Shown: positions 36,536 to 43,443 of the stretch, piece after piece
How positions within the stretch are numbered: position 1 is the stretch's first letter
How the letters are laid out: each line of letters starts with the position of its first letter
DNA from: Halomarina rubra
GTDB lineage: Archaea; Halobacteriota; Halobacteria; Halobacteriales; Haloarculaceae
NCBI RefSeq assembly: GCF_023699475.1
Contig: NZ_JALXFV010000007.1
Coordinates: 327,537 to 391,536 of the forward strand
Length of the DNA: 64,000 nucleotides
Reading direction: 5' to 3'
Notes under the pieces: model-generated
Database searches by the model: none
What the model saw: the letters and a program-made list of their open reading frames with translations, nothing else
Told to the model about the DNA's origin: nothing
Program-made: the position numbers and the translations under genes

Positions 36536-36993
36536 TCGTGGAGTTGGTTTTCGACGGCCGAGGCGAGCGTATTATAGGCGCTTTTCAGGTCCGTGATATC
36601 GGTTTCCATCGCCTTGATGCGCTCCTCACGCCGATCGAGGTCCCGTTCGAGGTCCTCGATATGGTTCACGAGGTCCTGAAACGTTGTTGGGGCAGTTGGC
36701 CCTGGGCGTTCGAGATATCTGCCACCGCGGTCGGTGGTGTCCCAGCATTTCGAGGGCGACCCGCCACCCTCCGCCTGACGACCGACTACGTCGACGAGTT
36801 CCCATTCTTCGAGGCGGCCGAGGTGGTAGTGCATACTCCCGGAGGGAACCGAGACCGCCTCCCGCAATCGGCCAGTCAGGATACCCTCGTCTGCGGCGTG
36901 AATGGTCGCGAGCAGTTTCGCCTGATCCTCGGAGATCTCCTCGTCGATTCGGTCGAAATCGAGCGCGTTTGTATCGGAGTCATCGGGGGTCAT
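36532..36993 (-). CDS. Winged-helix protein with C-terminal coiled coil
   Basis: A 153-residue protein. Residues about 18-85 form an archaeal winged helix (QAKLLATIHAADEGILTGRL, GSMHYHLGRLEEWELVDVV), and residues about 108-150 a coiled coil (LVNHIEDLERDLDRREERIK, AMETDITDLKSAYNTLASAV), suggesting a dimeric or higher-order DNA-binding protein. Its stop overlaps that of the VirD4-like gene on the other strand by 4 nt. The gene points against the transfer operon and could regulate it or the primase operon that begins 235 nt to its right. Confidence 0.75.
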   Translation of the reverse strand: MTPDDSDTNALDFDRIDEEISEDQAKLLATIHAADEGILTGRLREAVSVPSGSMHYHLGRLEEWELVDVVGRQAEGGGSPSKCWDTTDRGGRYLERPGPTAPTTFQDLVNHIEDLERDLDRREERIKAMETDITDLKSAYNTLASAVENQLHD

Positions 36994-37227
36994 CGGGACA
37001 TCTCGACGAGTTATAATCGAATTACGGCCTTAGAAATTACGGCTCTAGTACAGCCTGTCTCAGATTTTCCGAATACTATACTCCTCATGGAAGCCCTAAT
37101 CGTCGAGAGCGCTGGTGACAGTCAGACTCCGGTCGACTCCTGGTTGAGCAGGGTCGGCCTGGCGAGGGTCCAACGAGTCTATCGAGCGGCCCGATGGAGC
37201 GGGCCGCTTCCAGTTGCCCCGCGAACT

Positions 37228-37317
37228 ATGAGTGAAACACAGACTGAACGATCGACTCACCAAGGCATGGACAGTCTGGTCGATAGCGCGATTACTCTAG
37301 CTGAGGTGGGTGCATAG
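37228..37317 (+). CDS. Possible 29-residue leader peptide of the primase-polymerase gene
   Basis: ATG 37228 begins MSETQTERSTHQGMDSLVDS, then AITLAEVGA and TAG (37315-37317). The last base of the stop is the first base of the GTG that starts the primase-polymerase, an arrangement typical of translational coupling. The product is acidic with a helical C-terminal half. No family can be assigned to so short a chain. Its main support is the precise overlap. Confidence 0.4.
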   Translation: MSETQTERSTHQGMDSLVDSAITLAEVGA

Positions 37318-38672
37318 TGAGCCGAGACGTCCCGGACCGTAGTACCCTGCCGGACGTACTTGTTGATAAACAGCAATGGGTCGGATGGCGCTCGGAAGAA
37401 CGCGATGGGAAGCAGACGAAGATTCCAATCGATCCTGCAACGGGGCAGTACGCCTCGTCGACGGACTCGACGACATGGGGAACGTTCGAAGATGCGGTCG
37501 ACGTTGTGGTGAGTGGCGACGGTGCCGGTGTCGGGTTCGTTTTCACAGAGGAGGACCCGTTCGTGGGGGTCGACCTCGATGACTGTCGCGACCCTGAGTC
37601 GGGCGAACCGGAGCAGTGGGCCGCTGAGATTATCGAGACGCTCAACTCCTACACGGAGGTGAGTCCATCCGGAACGGGCTACCACGTCCTGGTCCGTGGG
37701 ACGCTACCAGAAGGTCGGAATCGCCACGGCGACGTCGAACTGTACGAGACGGCGCGGTACTTCACCGTCACGGGGGCGTATCTGGGCCGCCAGCGAACAA
37801 TCCACGAGCGGACGGCTGAACTGGCGACAGTCCACGCCGAGTACGTTGCCCAGCAGACGATGCCAGCCAACGAGGCACCTACTCTGGGCGACGGAGCGGA
37901 CCTTAGTGATTCGGTCTCATCTGAGCACCGCGATGGTGCGGCTGAGCCGACGAGGCTCTCGGACGAGGAACTACTGGACCGAGCCCGGAATGCGACGAAC
38001 GGTGAGAAGTTCGAGCGCCTGTGGTCAGGGACTATTGCTGGCTATGACAGCCAGTCGGAGGCGGACATGGCGCTGTGTTGCCTGCTCGCGTTCTGGACCG
38101 GTGGTGACTGTCGACAGATGGACCGCCTGTTTCGGGAGTCGGGGTTGCTTCGCGAGAAGTGGGATGAGATTCACTTCGCCGATGGATCGACGTACGGTGA
38201 GAAAACGATCGAACGAGCCATTGGAGCAACGAGTGAGTTCTACAATCCCGAGGGCAGAGAGCAGGCATCAGTCGACAAGCAAGGGAAGAGTTCGCTGTCA
38301 GATTCGGCGCAGTCGGCATCGACTCGGAAACTACGAGAGCTCGTCGAGGAGCACCACCAGCTCACGGGCCGCGTCGAGAGGCTGGCCAAGACCGTCGACC
38401 AGCAGGCTGACCGGATCGACACCCTCGAGCGGCAACTCGCTATCCTTGAAGGAGAGTTCGACTCAGCGCCGATGGAACCACACAGCCAGAGTGTGGCGGA
38501 CGAAGACGCTGACGACGAACGCGACTCTCCTACAGAACGGACAGAAGCATCTCACAACAGTAACCACACGGTGGAAGCAGAGCGCGGTGACGACGCTGCG
38601 AGTACCGACTCGGACGACTCGTTTGTCTCGCGGACACGTCGTTTCCTCGGGCATCAGTCGGACGATGCCTAG
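37317..38672 (+). CDS. NrS-1-type primase-polymerase-like protein
   Basis: A 451-residue protein. The N-terminal PrimPol-like domain (about 15-165) contains KQQWVGWRSEERDGKQTKIP, the metal-binding FVGVDLDDC (Asp86, Asp88), SPSGTGYHVLVRG (His123) and ARYFTVTG. The middle (about 205-310) matches the helix-bundle domain of NrS-1-like polymerases (LLDRARNATNGEKFERLWSG, QSEADMALCCLLAFWTGGD, DRLFRESGLLREKW). Residues about 330-385 are coiled coil and the tail is acidic. It lacks a helicase domain. Such enzymes prime and extend DNA on plasmids and phages; here it is the only candidate replication initiator-like enzyme in the element. The start is GTG. Confidence 0.8.
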   Translation: MSRDVPDRSTLPDVLVDKQQWVGWRSEERDGKQTKIPIDPATGQYASSTDSTTWGTFEDAVDVVVSGDGAGVGFVFTEEDPFVGVDLDDCRDPESGEPEQWAAEIIETLNSYTEVSPSGTGYHVLVRGTLPEGRNRHGDVELYETARYFTVTGAYLGRQRTIHERTAELATVHAEYVAQQTMPANEAPTLGDGADLSDSVSSEHRDGAAEPTRLSDEELLDRARNATNGEKFERLWSGTIAGYDSQSEADMALCCLLAFWTGGDCRQMDRLFRESGLLREKWDEIHFADGSTYGEKTIERAIGATSEFYNPEGREQASVDKQGKSSLSDSAQSASTRKLRELVEEHHQLTGRVERLAKTVDQQADRIDTLERQLAILEGEFDSAPMEPHSQSVADEDADDERDSPTERTEASHNSNHTVEAERGDDAASTDSDDSFVSRTRRFLGHQSDDA

Positions 38673-38862
38673 TCCAGATCGTGAACGCCGACGACTCGCG
38701 CACCTATTGCAGACGATTGGAATTCGATCTTGCCATGTCTCTTCTGCTGGTAGAGCCGATTGCTGGCGATTTTCGGACGGTCGCTTCACATGGCGACGTG
38801 CCTATTTGACTATGCCCGGATGTTACCCCACAGCGTTAGAGCGTGGTACCAACGTGGGGTAA
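38665..38862 (+). CDS. Small basic protein overlapping the primase-polymerase end (65 aa)
   Basis: ATG 38665 overlaps the end of the primase-polymerase gene by 8 nt and opens 65 codons: MPSPDRERRRLAHLLQTIGI, RSCHVSSAGRADCWRFSDGR, FTWRRAYLTMPG and a tail. The middle alternates Cys, His and Trp with strand-like residues, which looks like a folded mini-protein, but I know no family. The last 14 codons overlap the palindromic site at 38822-38863, so the true end may differ. Confidence 0.4.
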   Translation: MPSPDRERRRLAHLLQTIGIRSCHVSSAGRADCWRFSDGRFTWRRAYLTMPGCYPTALERGTNVG

Positions 38863-38863
38863 C
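38822..38863. repeat. 42-bp palindromic site, copy 1
   Basis: GTTACCCCAC (38822-38831) and its exact complement GTGGGGTAAC (38854-38863) enclose 22 nt. Copy 2 at 40784-40825 has the same arms and the same arm-to-arm offset of 32 bp, about three helical turns, so one protein dimer could bind both arms on one face. Both copies are followed 36 and 32 bp later by GGTGTTTCT (38899-38907; 40857-40865), showing that a longer unit was duplicated. The site is about 270 bp before the DUF3800 gene. Confidence 0.75.
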
Positions 38864-39132
38864 ACGTCGTAAATCAACGGGTGCAGTCGAGTGCCGAGGT
38901 GTTTCTGTTGGGCGAGTGGAATGCACGTCTCGATGAGAGGCACCACACGGCGACGTACGCTTCTCCACGGGTTTCGCTGCTCAACGCCCGCTACGGTCCT
39001 ACTGTGACCTGGACGGTCTTCCCAGAGACGTAACGCCTGTCGACCCGAGAGTTCAGCCCCCTCCGGACATCCCTATGATTCGTTTTCAGCCTGCTTATTG
39101 CCGATGCGTTAGTACCGACATGCACCATCTGA

Positions 39133-39831
39133 ATGGCTCGTATCCTCTATCTCTTCGTCGACGAAAGTGGGAACCCTGACGACGGGAACGTGTTCTCGCT
39201 TGTCGGGTGCTGGTGCGTCTCAGAGCGAGATACCGAGAACGATGTACTGAGTTCGACTCGGGCGAAGCTGATGAACCACGTCCGTGAGAATCACAACCCC
39301 GATGTCTCCGAACTCAAGGGGTCGAAATTGCCACCCTCGCTCATCGATACACTCATGGCCGTCCTGCAGCAGACCATCTACTCCGATTCCACAATCGAAG
39401 CCACCGCCGTCTGGGACCACGAGTCCCCGATTCGCTATTCTGTGTACAGTACGACCCCGGCAATCGTCAGCGAGTTCCTTTCTGGCAGAATCTCTGCAGC
39501 GCTCTCGACGGGTCAGATGCTTCGGGTGATGAGCCTCATCTCGATTATCGACCCGGTGTTCCGTCGGGGCCTCATCGACCTCACCGATATCGACGCGTTC
39601 AGAGTGGTGCTTGACGACACCGTGTGGTCAGGCCCAGCGGACATCGTCGAGGAGTGCTTTCGAGCCTACTCGCAGGACGCGCCCCTCGATGCCACCGAGT
39701 TCGTTATCGGCAACAGCCGAGCAGTGCCCGGGCTTCAGATCGCTGATCTCGCGGTCTACTCGTGGACGCGAAATCGACACCAAGGGGACTGTGAACACGC
39801 AAGTCAGGTTGTCCGTGACTATCGGGTATGA
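39133..39831 (+). CDS. DUF3800 protein (RNase H-like fold family)
   Basis: A 232-residue protein. DUF3800 hallmarks are the N-terminal LYLFVDESGN (Asp10, Glu11) and the C-terminal VPGLQIADLAVYSWTRNR (Asp205), which together form the acidic cluster expected for an RNase H-like nuclease fold. ALSTGQMLRVMSLISIIDP is central. Members are common on plasmids, phages and defence islands; their activity is not established. It has no coupled gene: the start is 270 bp after palindrome copy 1, and the stop lies 8 nt before the first of two unusual hairpins, which are therefore in its 3' untranslated region. Confidence 0.82.
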   Translation: MARILYLFVDESGNPDDGNVFSLVGCWCVSERDTENDVLSSTRAKLMNHVRENHNPDVSELKGSKLPPSLIDTLMAVLQQTIYSDSTIEATAVWDHESPIRYSVYSTTPAIVSEFLSGRISAALSTGQMLRVMSLISIIDPVFRRGLIDLTDIDAFRVVLDDTVWSGPADIVEECFRAYSQDAPLDATEFVIGNSRAVPGLQIADLAVYSWTRNRHQGDCEHASQVVRDYRV

Positions 39832-39839
39832 AACGTAGA

Positions 39840-39958
39840 CCATCGCCGCCAGAGAGCTCAGCCCCTGCAGAGAGGGATCATCGTCTCTCCGCGGCGATGG
39901 AAGGGCCGTCAGGGACTCAGCCCCTGCAGAGAGGGATCATCGATCCCCGACGGCCCTT
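39840..39958 (+). ncRNA. Two abutting hairpins with an identical 27-nt loop and different stems
   Basis: Hairpin 1 pairs 39840-39849 with 39891-39900 (10 bp, CCATCGCCGC) and 39852-39856 with 39885-39889. Hairpin 2 starts at the next base: 39901-39910 with 39949-39958 (10 bp, AAGGGCCGTC) and 39912-39915 with 39944-39947. An internal mismatch lies at the same place in both. Loop bases 39857-39883 and 39916-39942 are identical (27 nt, starting CTCAGCCCCTGCAGAGAG and ending GATCATCG), and each can form a short CCCT/AGGG inner stem. Different stems that both pair, around an invariant loop, argue for selection on RNA or DNA structure. The strand is assumed from the upstream DUF3800 gene. Confidence 0.65.
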
Positions 39959-40418
39959 CTCACCTGCACATTACCCTTCGACCAACTAAAGCATTGCTCC
40001 CGGCTACGCGTGTATCGCGTTGCAGGCAGCCGAGATGATGCTGTCACACGACGGTGGCAACACTTCGCCATGCTTTGCTCCACATTCTGGAAGTGGACGG
40101 GTACGCATTCTCCATCCCTGAAGTGCCCTGAGTCCGGTGAGACCGGTTCGGGACAACCAACGCGAACAGTAGTGGTTTCGAGCGGGACACCGCAGTGAGC
40201 ACGGGCAGTGGACCGACGGCCGAGACTTTGTGAGCAATGGGGTAATGCCGATAGCTACTGAGCTGAACGGGAAGGTGGGTGTGTCTGCTGGGGGGTCCAG
40301 CGTGGTTCGTCAATAGAGCCGACATCGGGGGCGTCGCGGAGCAGGTATGTCGTTTTCACGTAGCCACGAGATGAACAGCTGCAGAAACTGGTTTGGCCGT
40401 CTCCCTGCTCGGTGCTGT
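39959..40418. other. Intergenic region after the twin hairpins
   Basis: About 460 nt with no supported gene. Open frames near 40010-40198 (plus) and 40004-40325 (minus) lack motifs. An in-frame ATG at 40347 upstream of the TRAM-like gene adds a Cys/Arg-rich stretch that does not look coding. No palindrome or repeat like those nearby is present. Confidence 0.35.
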
Positions 40419-40670
40419 ATGGACGAAGATGTCGTTCAGGTCACGCTCGACAGGATGAGCGAGGACGGTGAGCCTGTCGGCGTTGACGATGCCGGACGAG
40501 CGATTCGTGTTCGCGATGGCGAGGTGGGAGGCACCTACCGAGTGGTCGTCATCAAGACGGTCAATGGCCAGTATCGAGGGCGTATACGGGCCATGAAGGA
40601 CCCAGAGACTGGCTGGGGGCCAGTGCACAGTCGTCGAGGCCTCTCCGACAACTCGCCCACCACCTATTGA
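40419..40670 (+). CDS. Small TRAM-like (OB-fold) protein
   Basis: An 83-residue protein from ATG 40419. MDEDVVQVTLDRMSEDGEPV, then GVDDAGRAIRVRDGEVGGTY and RVVVIKTVNGQYRGRI follow the strand order of TRAM domains, which bind RNA; stand-alone TRAM proteins act as RNA chaperones in archaea. The usual G-x-G-V loop is degenerate, so the assignment is moderate. The C-terminal 25 residues are polar and possibly unstructured. It lies between the DUF3800 gene with its hairpins and palindrome copy 2. Confidence 0.55.
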   Translation: MDEDVVQVTLDRMSEDGEPVGVDDAGRAIRVRDGEVGGTYRVVVIKTVNGQYRGRIRAMKDPETGWGPVHSRRGLSDNSPTTY

Positions 40671-40783
40671 ACGATAGTTTCTAGACGCGCGTCACCGGGT
40701 CTCTCGACGAGTCTGTTGTTTCACAGCCGTGAGCGCGCGTTCTCTCTATTCGGATAGCGCATCACCTCCTCGTCCGAATTTCT

Positions 40784-40825
40784 GTTACCCCACGAATACC
40801 AATAGAGTAGGCGACGTGGGGTAAC
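40784..40825. repeat. 42-bp palindromic site, copy 2
   Basis: GTTACCCCACG (40784-40794) and CGTGGGGTAAC (40815-40825) are exact complements with a 20-nt spacer. The arm spacing equals that of copy 1. It lies 100 bp before the ArdC-like ATG, so it may be an operator or part of that gene's control region, or a binding site for a replication or transfer protein. Confidence 0.75.
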
Positions 40826-40925
40826 GACTCGCTGAACGACTGGTGCGTCCGCCGGTGGTGTTTCTCGGCCCCCGAGGGGTGCAGGGCGCACGGCAGCGCG
40901 TTCGATCGTGAGCCTGATTTCAGTG

Positions 40926-41891
40926 ATGACCCGACAGCATTCGACAGCCGACAGCACCGCCCGTGTTTCGTTTACCGACACTGAGGACCGCGCCGACCGG
41001 ATGAGTGGCGCCATCGACGACTGGCTCGACCAGTTGTGCGAGGGCGTTGCAGATGCAGCTACGAACGAGCAGTTCCAGCAGTGGCTGGACGTGATGAGTC
41101 GGTTTCACGAATACTCGACGCAGAACCAGTTGCTCATCGCGCTCCAGAACCCCGATGCAACCCGCGTGGCGGGGTTCAACACGTGGCGTGAGGAGTTCGA
41201 CCGCACCGTCCAAAAGGGCGAGCAGGCCATCTGGATCTGGGCGCCGATCATGGCGAAGCAGTGTCCCGCGTGTGGGAACAGCCCCTCGTACTGCGAACGC
41301 TCGGCGTGTGAAGGGACAGACGTTCCAACTGACGAGTGGGAACGCGGTGTGGTCGCGTTCAAACCCGTCCCCGTGTTCGACGTCTCTCAGACCGAGGGCG
41401 AGCCACTTCCCGAGGTGGACATGGCCGCGTCTGGAGACGCCTCGACATTCGCTCCCGCGTTAGAAGCCGTCGCGCAGGGGCGGGGGTACGACTACTCGCT
41501 CGTTCCCGAGGCCGAGTGGATGCATGGGTCGGCCAAGGGCGTCTGTGCCCCGATGTCTAATCCGCCGGTCATCGAAATCCTCGAATGCGGAAACACTGCC
41601 GACCAGACCCGGACGGCCATCCACGAATTCGCGCATGCCGAACTCCACGCTGAGCGCTCGGACGACGAGCTCTCGACGACGGAGGTCGAAGCCGAGGCTG
41701 TCGCGTACGTCGTCGCCCAGCACTTCGGGCTCGACGCGAGCAACTCAGCGTTGTACGTCGCCGCGTGGAGTGGCGAGGCCGTCGACACTATCGACGAGCG
41801 ACTCGGGCGGATTCGACGGACCGCTCGTGAGCTCATCGAGGCGGTCCGATCGCACGTGACTCTCGAGGAGGAGCCGGCCAGCAGTCGGTAA
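40926..41891 (+). CDS. ArdC-like antirestriction protein with zinc-peptidase motif and an inserted Cys4 ribbon
   Basis: A 321-residue protein. The N-terminus (about 28-108) resembles the ArdC ssDNA-binding domain: FHEYSTQNQLLIALQNPDAT, RVAGFNTWREEFDRTVQKGE, QAIWIWAPI. An unusual insert with CPAC (113, 116) and Cys at 123 and 128 looks like a zinc ribbon. The C-terminal metallopeptidase-like part has HEFAHAELH (His233, Glu234, His237) and a downstream VEAEAVAYVVAQHFG Glu. ArdC proteins protect incoming plasmid DNA from restriction, which fits a conjugative element. ATG 40926 is preferred; GTG at 40908 is possible. Palindrome copy 2 lies just upstream. Confidence 0.8.
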   Translation: MTRQHSTADSTARVSFTDTEDRADRMSGAIDDWLDQLCEGVADAATNEQFQQWLDVMSRFHEYSTQNQLLIALQNPDATRVAGFNTWREEFDRTVQKGEQAIWIWAPIMAKQCPACGNSPSYCERSACEGTDVPTDEWERGVVAFKPVPVFDVSQTEGEPLPEVDMAASGDASTFAPALEAVAQGRGYDYSLVPEAEWMHGSAKGVCAPMSNPPVIEILECGNTADQTRTAIHEFAHAELHAERSDDELSTTEVEAEAVAYVVAQHFGLDASNSALYVAAWSGEAVDTIDERLGRIRRTARELIEAVRSHVTLEEEPASSR

Positions 41892-42164
41892 CTGGTGGTG
41901 TCGGTGTGTCGTTCTGGCCCGCCCCGCTCGGCGCGTGCCGCCCTCCGCTGCGGCCCTCGTTACACTCGGCCCGCGATTCGCTCGCGACCGACCAGTCCGG
42001 GCATGTGGCTCACTCCTGTCGTCACTCACCATTCCGGGCGTGTGCCCTCGACGCCAGCGGGTATCCGTCGGGGGGTCACTGCGCTCCCCCCACGACGCAT
42101 ACTCCGCTGGCCGCTCGCTCCCGGCGGACGCCGCGCGGGGCTCTGTGGTGCCGGTCGCCTCGGG

Positions 42165-42214
42165 GCGCGCTCGCTCGCGCCCAGGGGCGCTCGCGAAGGC
42201 GCGAGCGAGCGCGC
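42165..42214. repeat. Perfect 17-bp inverted repeat, 16-nt loop
   Basis: GCGCGCTCGCTCGCGCC (42165-42181) and GGCGCGAGCGAGCGCGC (42198-42214) are exact complements. Such a stem would extrude readily in single-stranded or supercoiled DNA. It lies 92 bp before the OB-fold gene. Confidence 0.85.
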
Positions 42215-42247
42215 AGTCGTGACTGGTCGGGTCGTCGTGTGTGGAAA

Positions 42248-42271
42248 ACTGCGGTGTTAGAGCACCGCAGT
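42248..42271. repeat. Perfect 9-bp hairpin, 6-nt loop, before the OB-fold gene
   Basis: ACTGCGGTG (42248-42256) pairs with CACCGCAGT (42263-42271) around TTAGAG. It ends 34 nt before the ATG of the OB-fold gene, so it may sit in the leader of that mRNA or overlap its promoter, as an operator or attenuating structure. Confidence 0.75.
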
Positions 42272-42305
42272 GTCGGACGCTCGGTGTACGTCTTCAGAGT
42301 ACGCA

Positions 42306-43160
42306 ATGGCAACTAGGAACGTATTCGGTAATGAGGTTTCGGTCGATGAACAGCGCGTCGAACAGGCGGATGAAGCAGCGGTTGACGAGGACGGCTTCGA
42401 AGTGGTCGATGAGACCCCGGAGTTCCGGGCGAGCGTGCAGCAGGAGATCCAGGCGAAGGTGGACGCGAACCACCCGGACGGGATGGTCGTGGCTGGCGAG
42501 GAACGAATCTACGGCGTGACCCTCGAACAAGAGGAGTGCATTCGCGCGCGAGAGGAGGAGTTGGCGCACATCAGTGCCCAGGCGACGTTCGGTAGCCAGG
42601 AGGGACGGGCGGAGCGGACGCGAGCGGTGGCCGAGGAAACGTGTGGACGCCAAGAAGAGCAGCGCGTTGACCCCAGAGAAAATCTGACGAGCGCGGAGCT
42701 CGGCGCGGTCAACCGGCAGGCGAGTCGAGTCCATCAACGAGTGCGTGGCGGTGAGAGTCGAGCGGTCGTAGCGCGGCGGATTGCAGAGCGAGTCGTCAGT
42801 GGCGAGGACGTGGGCAGTGCGGTGCTGAAGACGGTCGAGGACGAGAAGCGCATCTCGGGGGTCATCGTGCCCATCGCGGAGGTCCCGGACGTGCCGGTGG
42901 GCGAGGTGACGGTGGAAGGCGAGATCATCGAACTGTGGAAGCCCTCGACCCCGAACATCCAGCAGGTCGGACTGATCGCCGATGAGAGTGCGGTGACTAA
43001 GTTCACGGTGTGGGAGCGCTCGAATCAGCCCGTCGTGGCAGAGGGTGAGGTGGTGCGATTCTGTAACGTGAAAAAGAGCTGGCACCGTGGTCGGTGTTCG
43101 CTCGTCGCGACGGGGTGGAGTCGAGTCGTCTTCCCCGAGCGCGGGCGCTGGTGGGCGTAG
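42306..43160 (+). CDS. OB-fold (RPA-like) single-stranded-DNA-binding-like protein
   Basis: A 284-residue protein. The N-terminal 170 residues are charged and helical (SVQQEIQAKVDANHPDGMVV, LEQEECIRAREEELAHISAQ, VHQRVRGGESRAVVARRIAE). The C-terminal part (about 195-284) is an OB fold of the RPA type: VPVGEVTVEGEIIELWKPST, QQVGLIADESAVTKFTVWER, GEVVRFCNVKKSW and RCSLVATGWSRVVF. Similar proteins are frequent on haloarchaeal plasmids. It probably coats ssDNA during transfer or replication; that role is inferred. ATG 42306 gives MATRNVFGNEV; an upstream in-frame ATG falls in the hairpin region. Confidence 0.72.
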   Translation: MATRNVFGNEVSVDEQRVEQADEAAVDEDGFEVVDETPEFRASVQQEIQAKVDANHPDGMVVAGEERIYGVTLEQEECIRAREEELAHISAQATFGSQEGRAERTRAVAEETCGRQEEQRVDPRENLTSAELGAVNRQASRVHQRVRGGESRAVVARRIAERVVSGEDVGSAVLKTVEDEKRISGVIVPIAEVPDVPVGEVTVEGEIIELWKPSTPNIQQVGLIADESAVTKFTVWERSNQPVVAEGEVVRFCNVKKSWHRGRCSLVATGWSRVVFPERGRWWA

Positions 43161-43180
43161 GCCGGTCGCGGTCTTTTTTC
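43161..43180 (+). terminator. Possible T-rich terminator after the OB-fold gene
   Basis: A run of six T (43174-43179) follows a GC-rich segment right after the OB-fold stop. Archaeal terminators are T-rich stretches, so this is a reasonable end for the rightward transcript. A CCGGGC-TGC-GCCCGG hairpin lies 35 nt further on. Confidence 0.45.
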
Positions 43181-43269
43181 GCGAGCCACCGCCCCACCCA
43201 CCTCCACGGTCCGGGCTGCGCCCGGCGAAGCCGGTGCGCGGCCGGGCTTTCGCACTGGCCAGTACCGGT

Positions 43270-43302
43270 GTGCATCGGTTGCCGGTATTGTTAGACAGAG
43301 AG
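43270..43302 (-). repeat. Right 33-bp inverted repeat (IR-R)
   Basis: The complement of this segment matches IR-L (24238-24270) at 30 of 33 positions. The outermost 15 bases, TTGTTAGACAGAGAG on this strand, are an exact complement of the left end. It lies 110 bp after the OB-fold gene and 142 bp before the first gene outside. Confidence 0.85.
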
Positions 43303-43443
43303 CGTGGGTCTATCACCACCGATTTCAGAATGGAAGGCCCCGTCTGTAGATCAGCCAATATGAGACAGGGAGTGCCACAAGCAAAATGATTGGAGTGGTT
43401 CGTACCTGCGTGTAGGGGTCTGGGGCCGAGTAAAGTCTTCACC

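Larger units (their letters stand above)
41892..42305. other. GC-rich intergenic region with several strong hairpins
   Basis: About 415 nt, far richer in CpG than its surroundings. It holds a G6/C6 hairpin (42070-42075 with 42086-42091), the 17-bp inverted repeat at 42165-42214 and the 9-bp hairpin at 42248-42271. Long open frames on all sides reflect the absence of T/A-rich stops, not coding. It separates the ArdC-like and OB-fold genes and is a candidate origin of replication or transfer. Confidence 0.55.
24238..43302. mobile_element. Putative 19-kb element bounded by 33-bp inverted repeats, with conjugation-like genes
   Basis: The two repeats enclose a leftward surface-protein operon, a VirB6/VirB4/VirD4-like operon, a primase-polymerase, and DUF3800, TRAM-like, ArdC-like and OB-fold genes. 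All mobile-type functions of the window fall inside; the genes directly outside are ordinary metabolic or membrane genes. No transposase, integrase or relaxase is recognised inside, so the mode of movement is unknown. It could be an integrated plasmid, a transposon-like conjugative element or an invertible segment. The boundaries are inferred from the repeats and gene content alone. Confidence 0.55.

Noticed and set aside
39857-39942. Two identical 27-nt repeats separated by a 32-nt spacer, like a minimal CRISPR array
   Set aside because: The sequence flanking each repeat is self-complementary across the repeat, forming hairpins with the repeat as loop; CRISPR spacers do not do this, and no cas gene is in the window.
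41895-42260. Long plus-strand open frame (about 120 codons) in the GC-rich region, with other long frames over the same bases
   Set aside because: All frames are open because stops are rare in CpG-rich DNA; the product has no acidic haloarchaeal composition and the region is full of palindromes.
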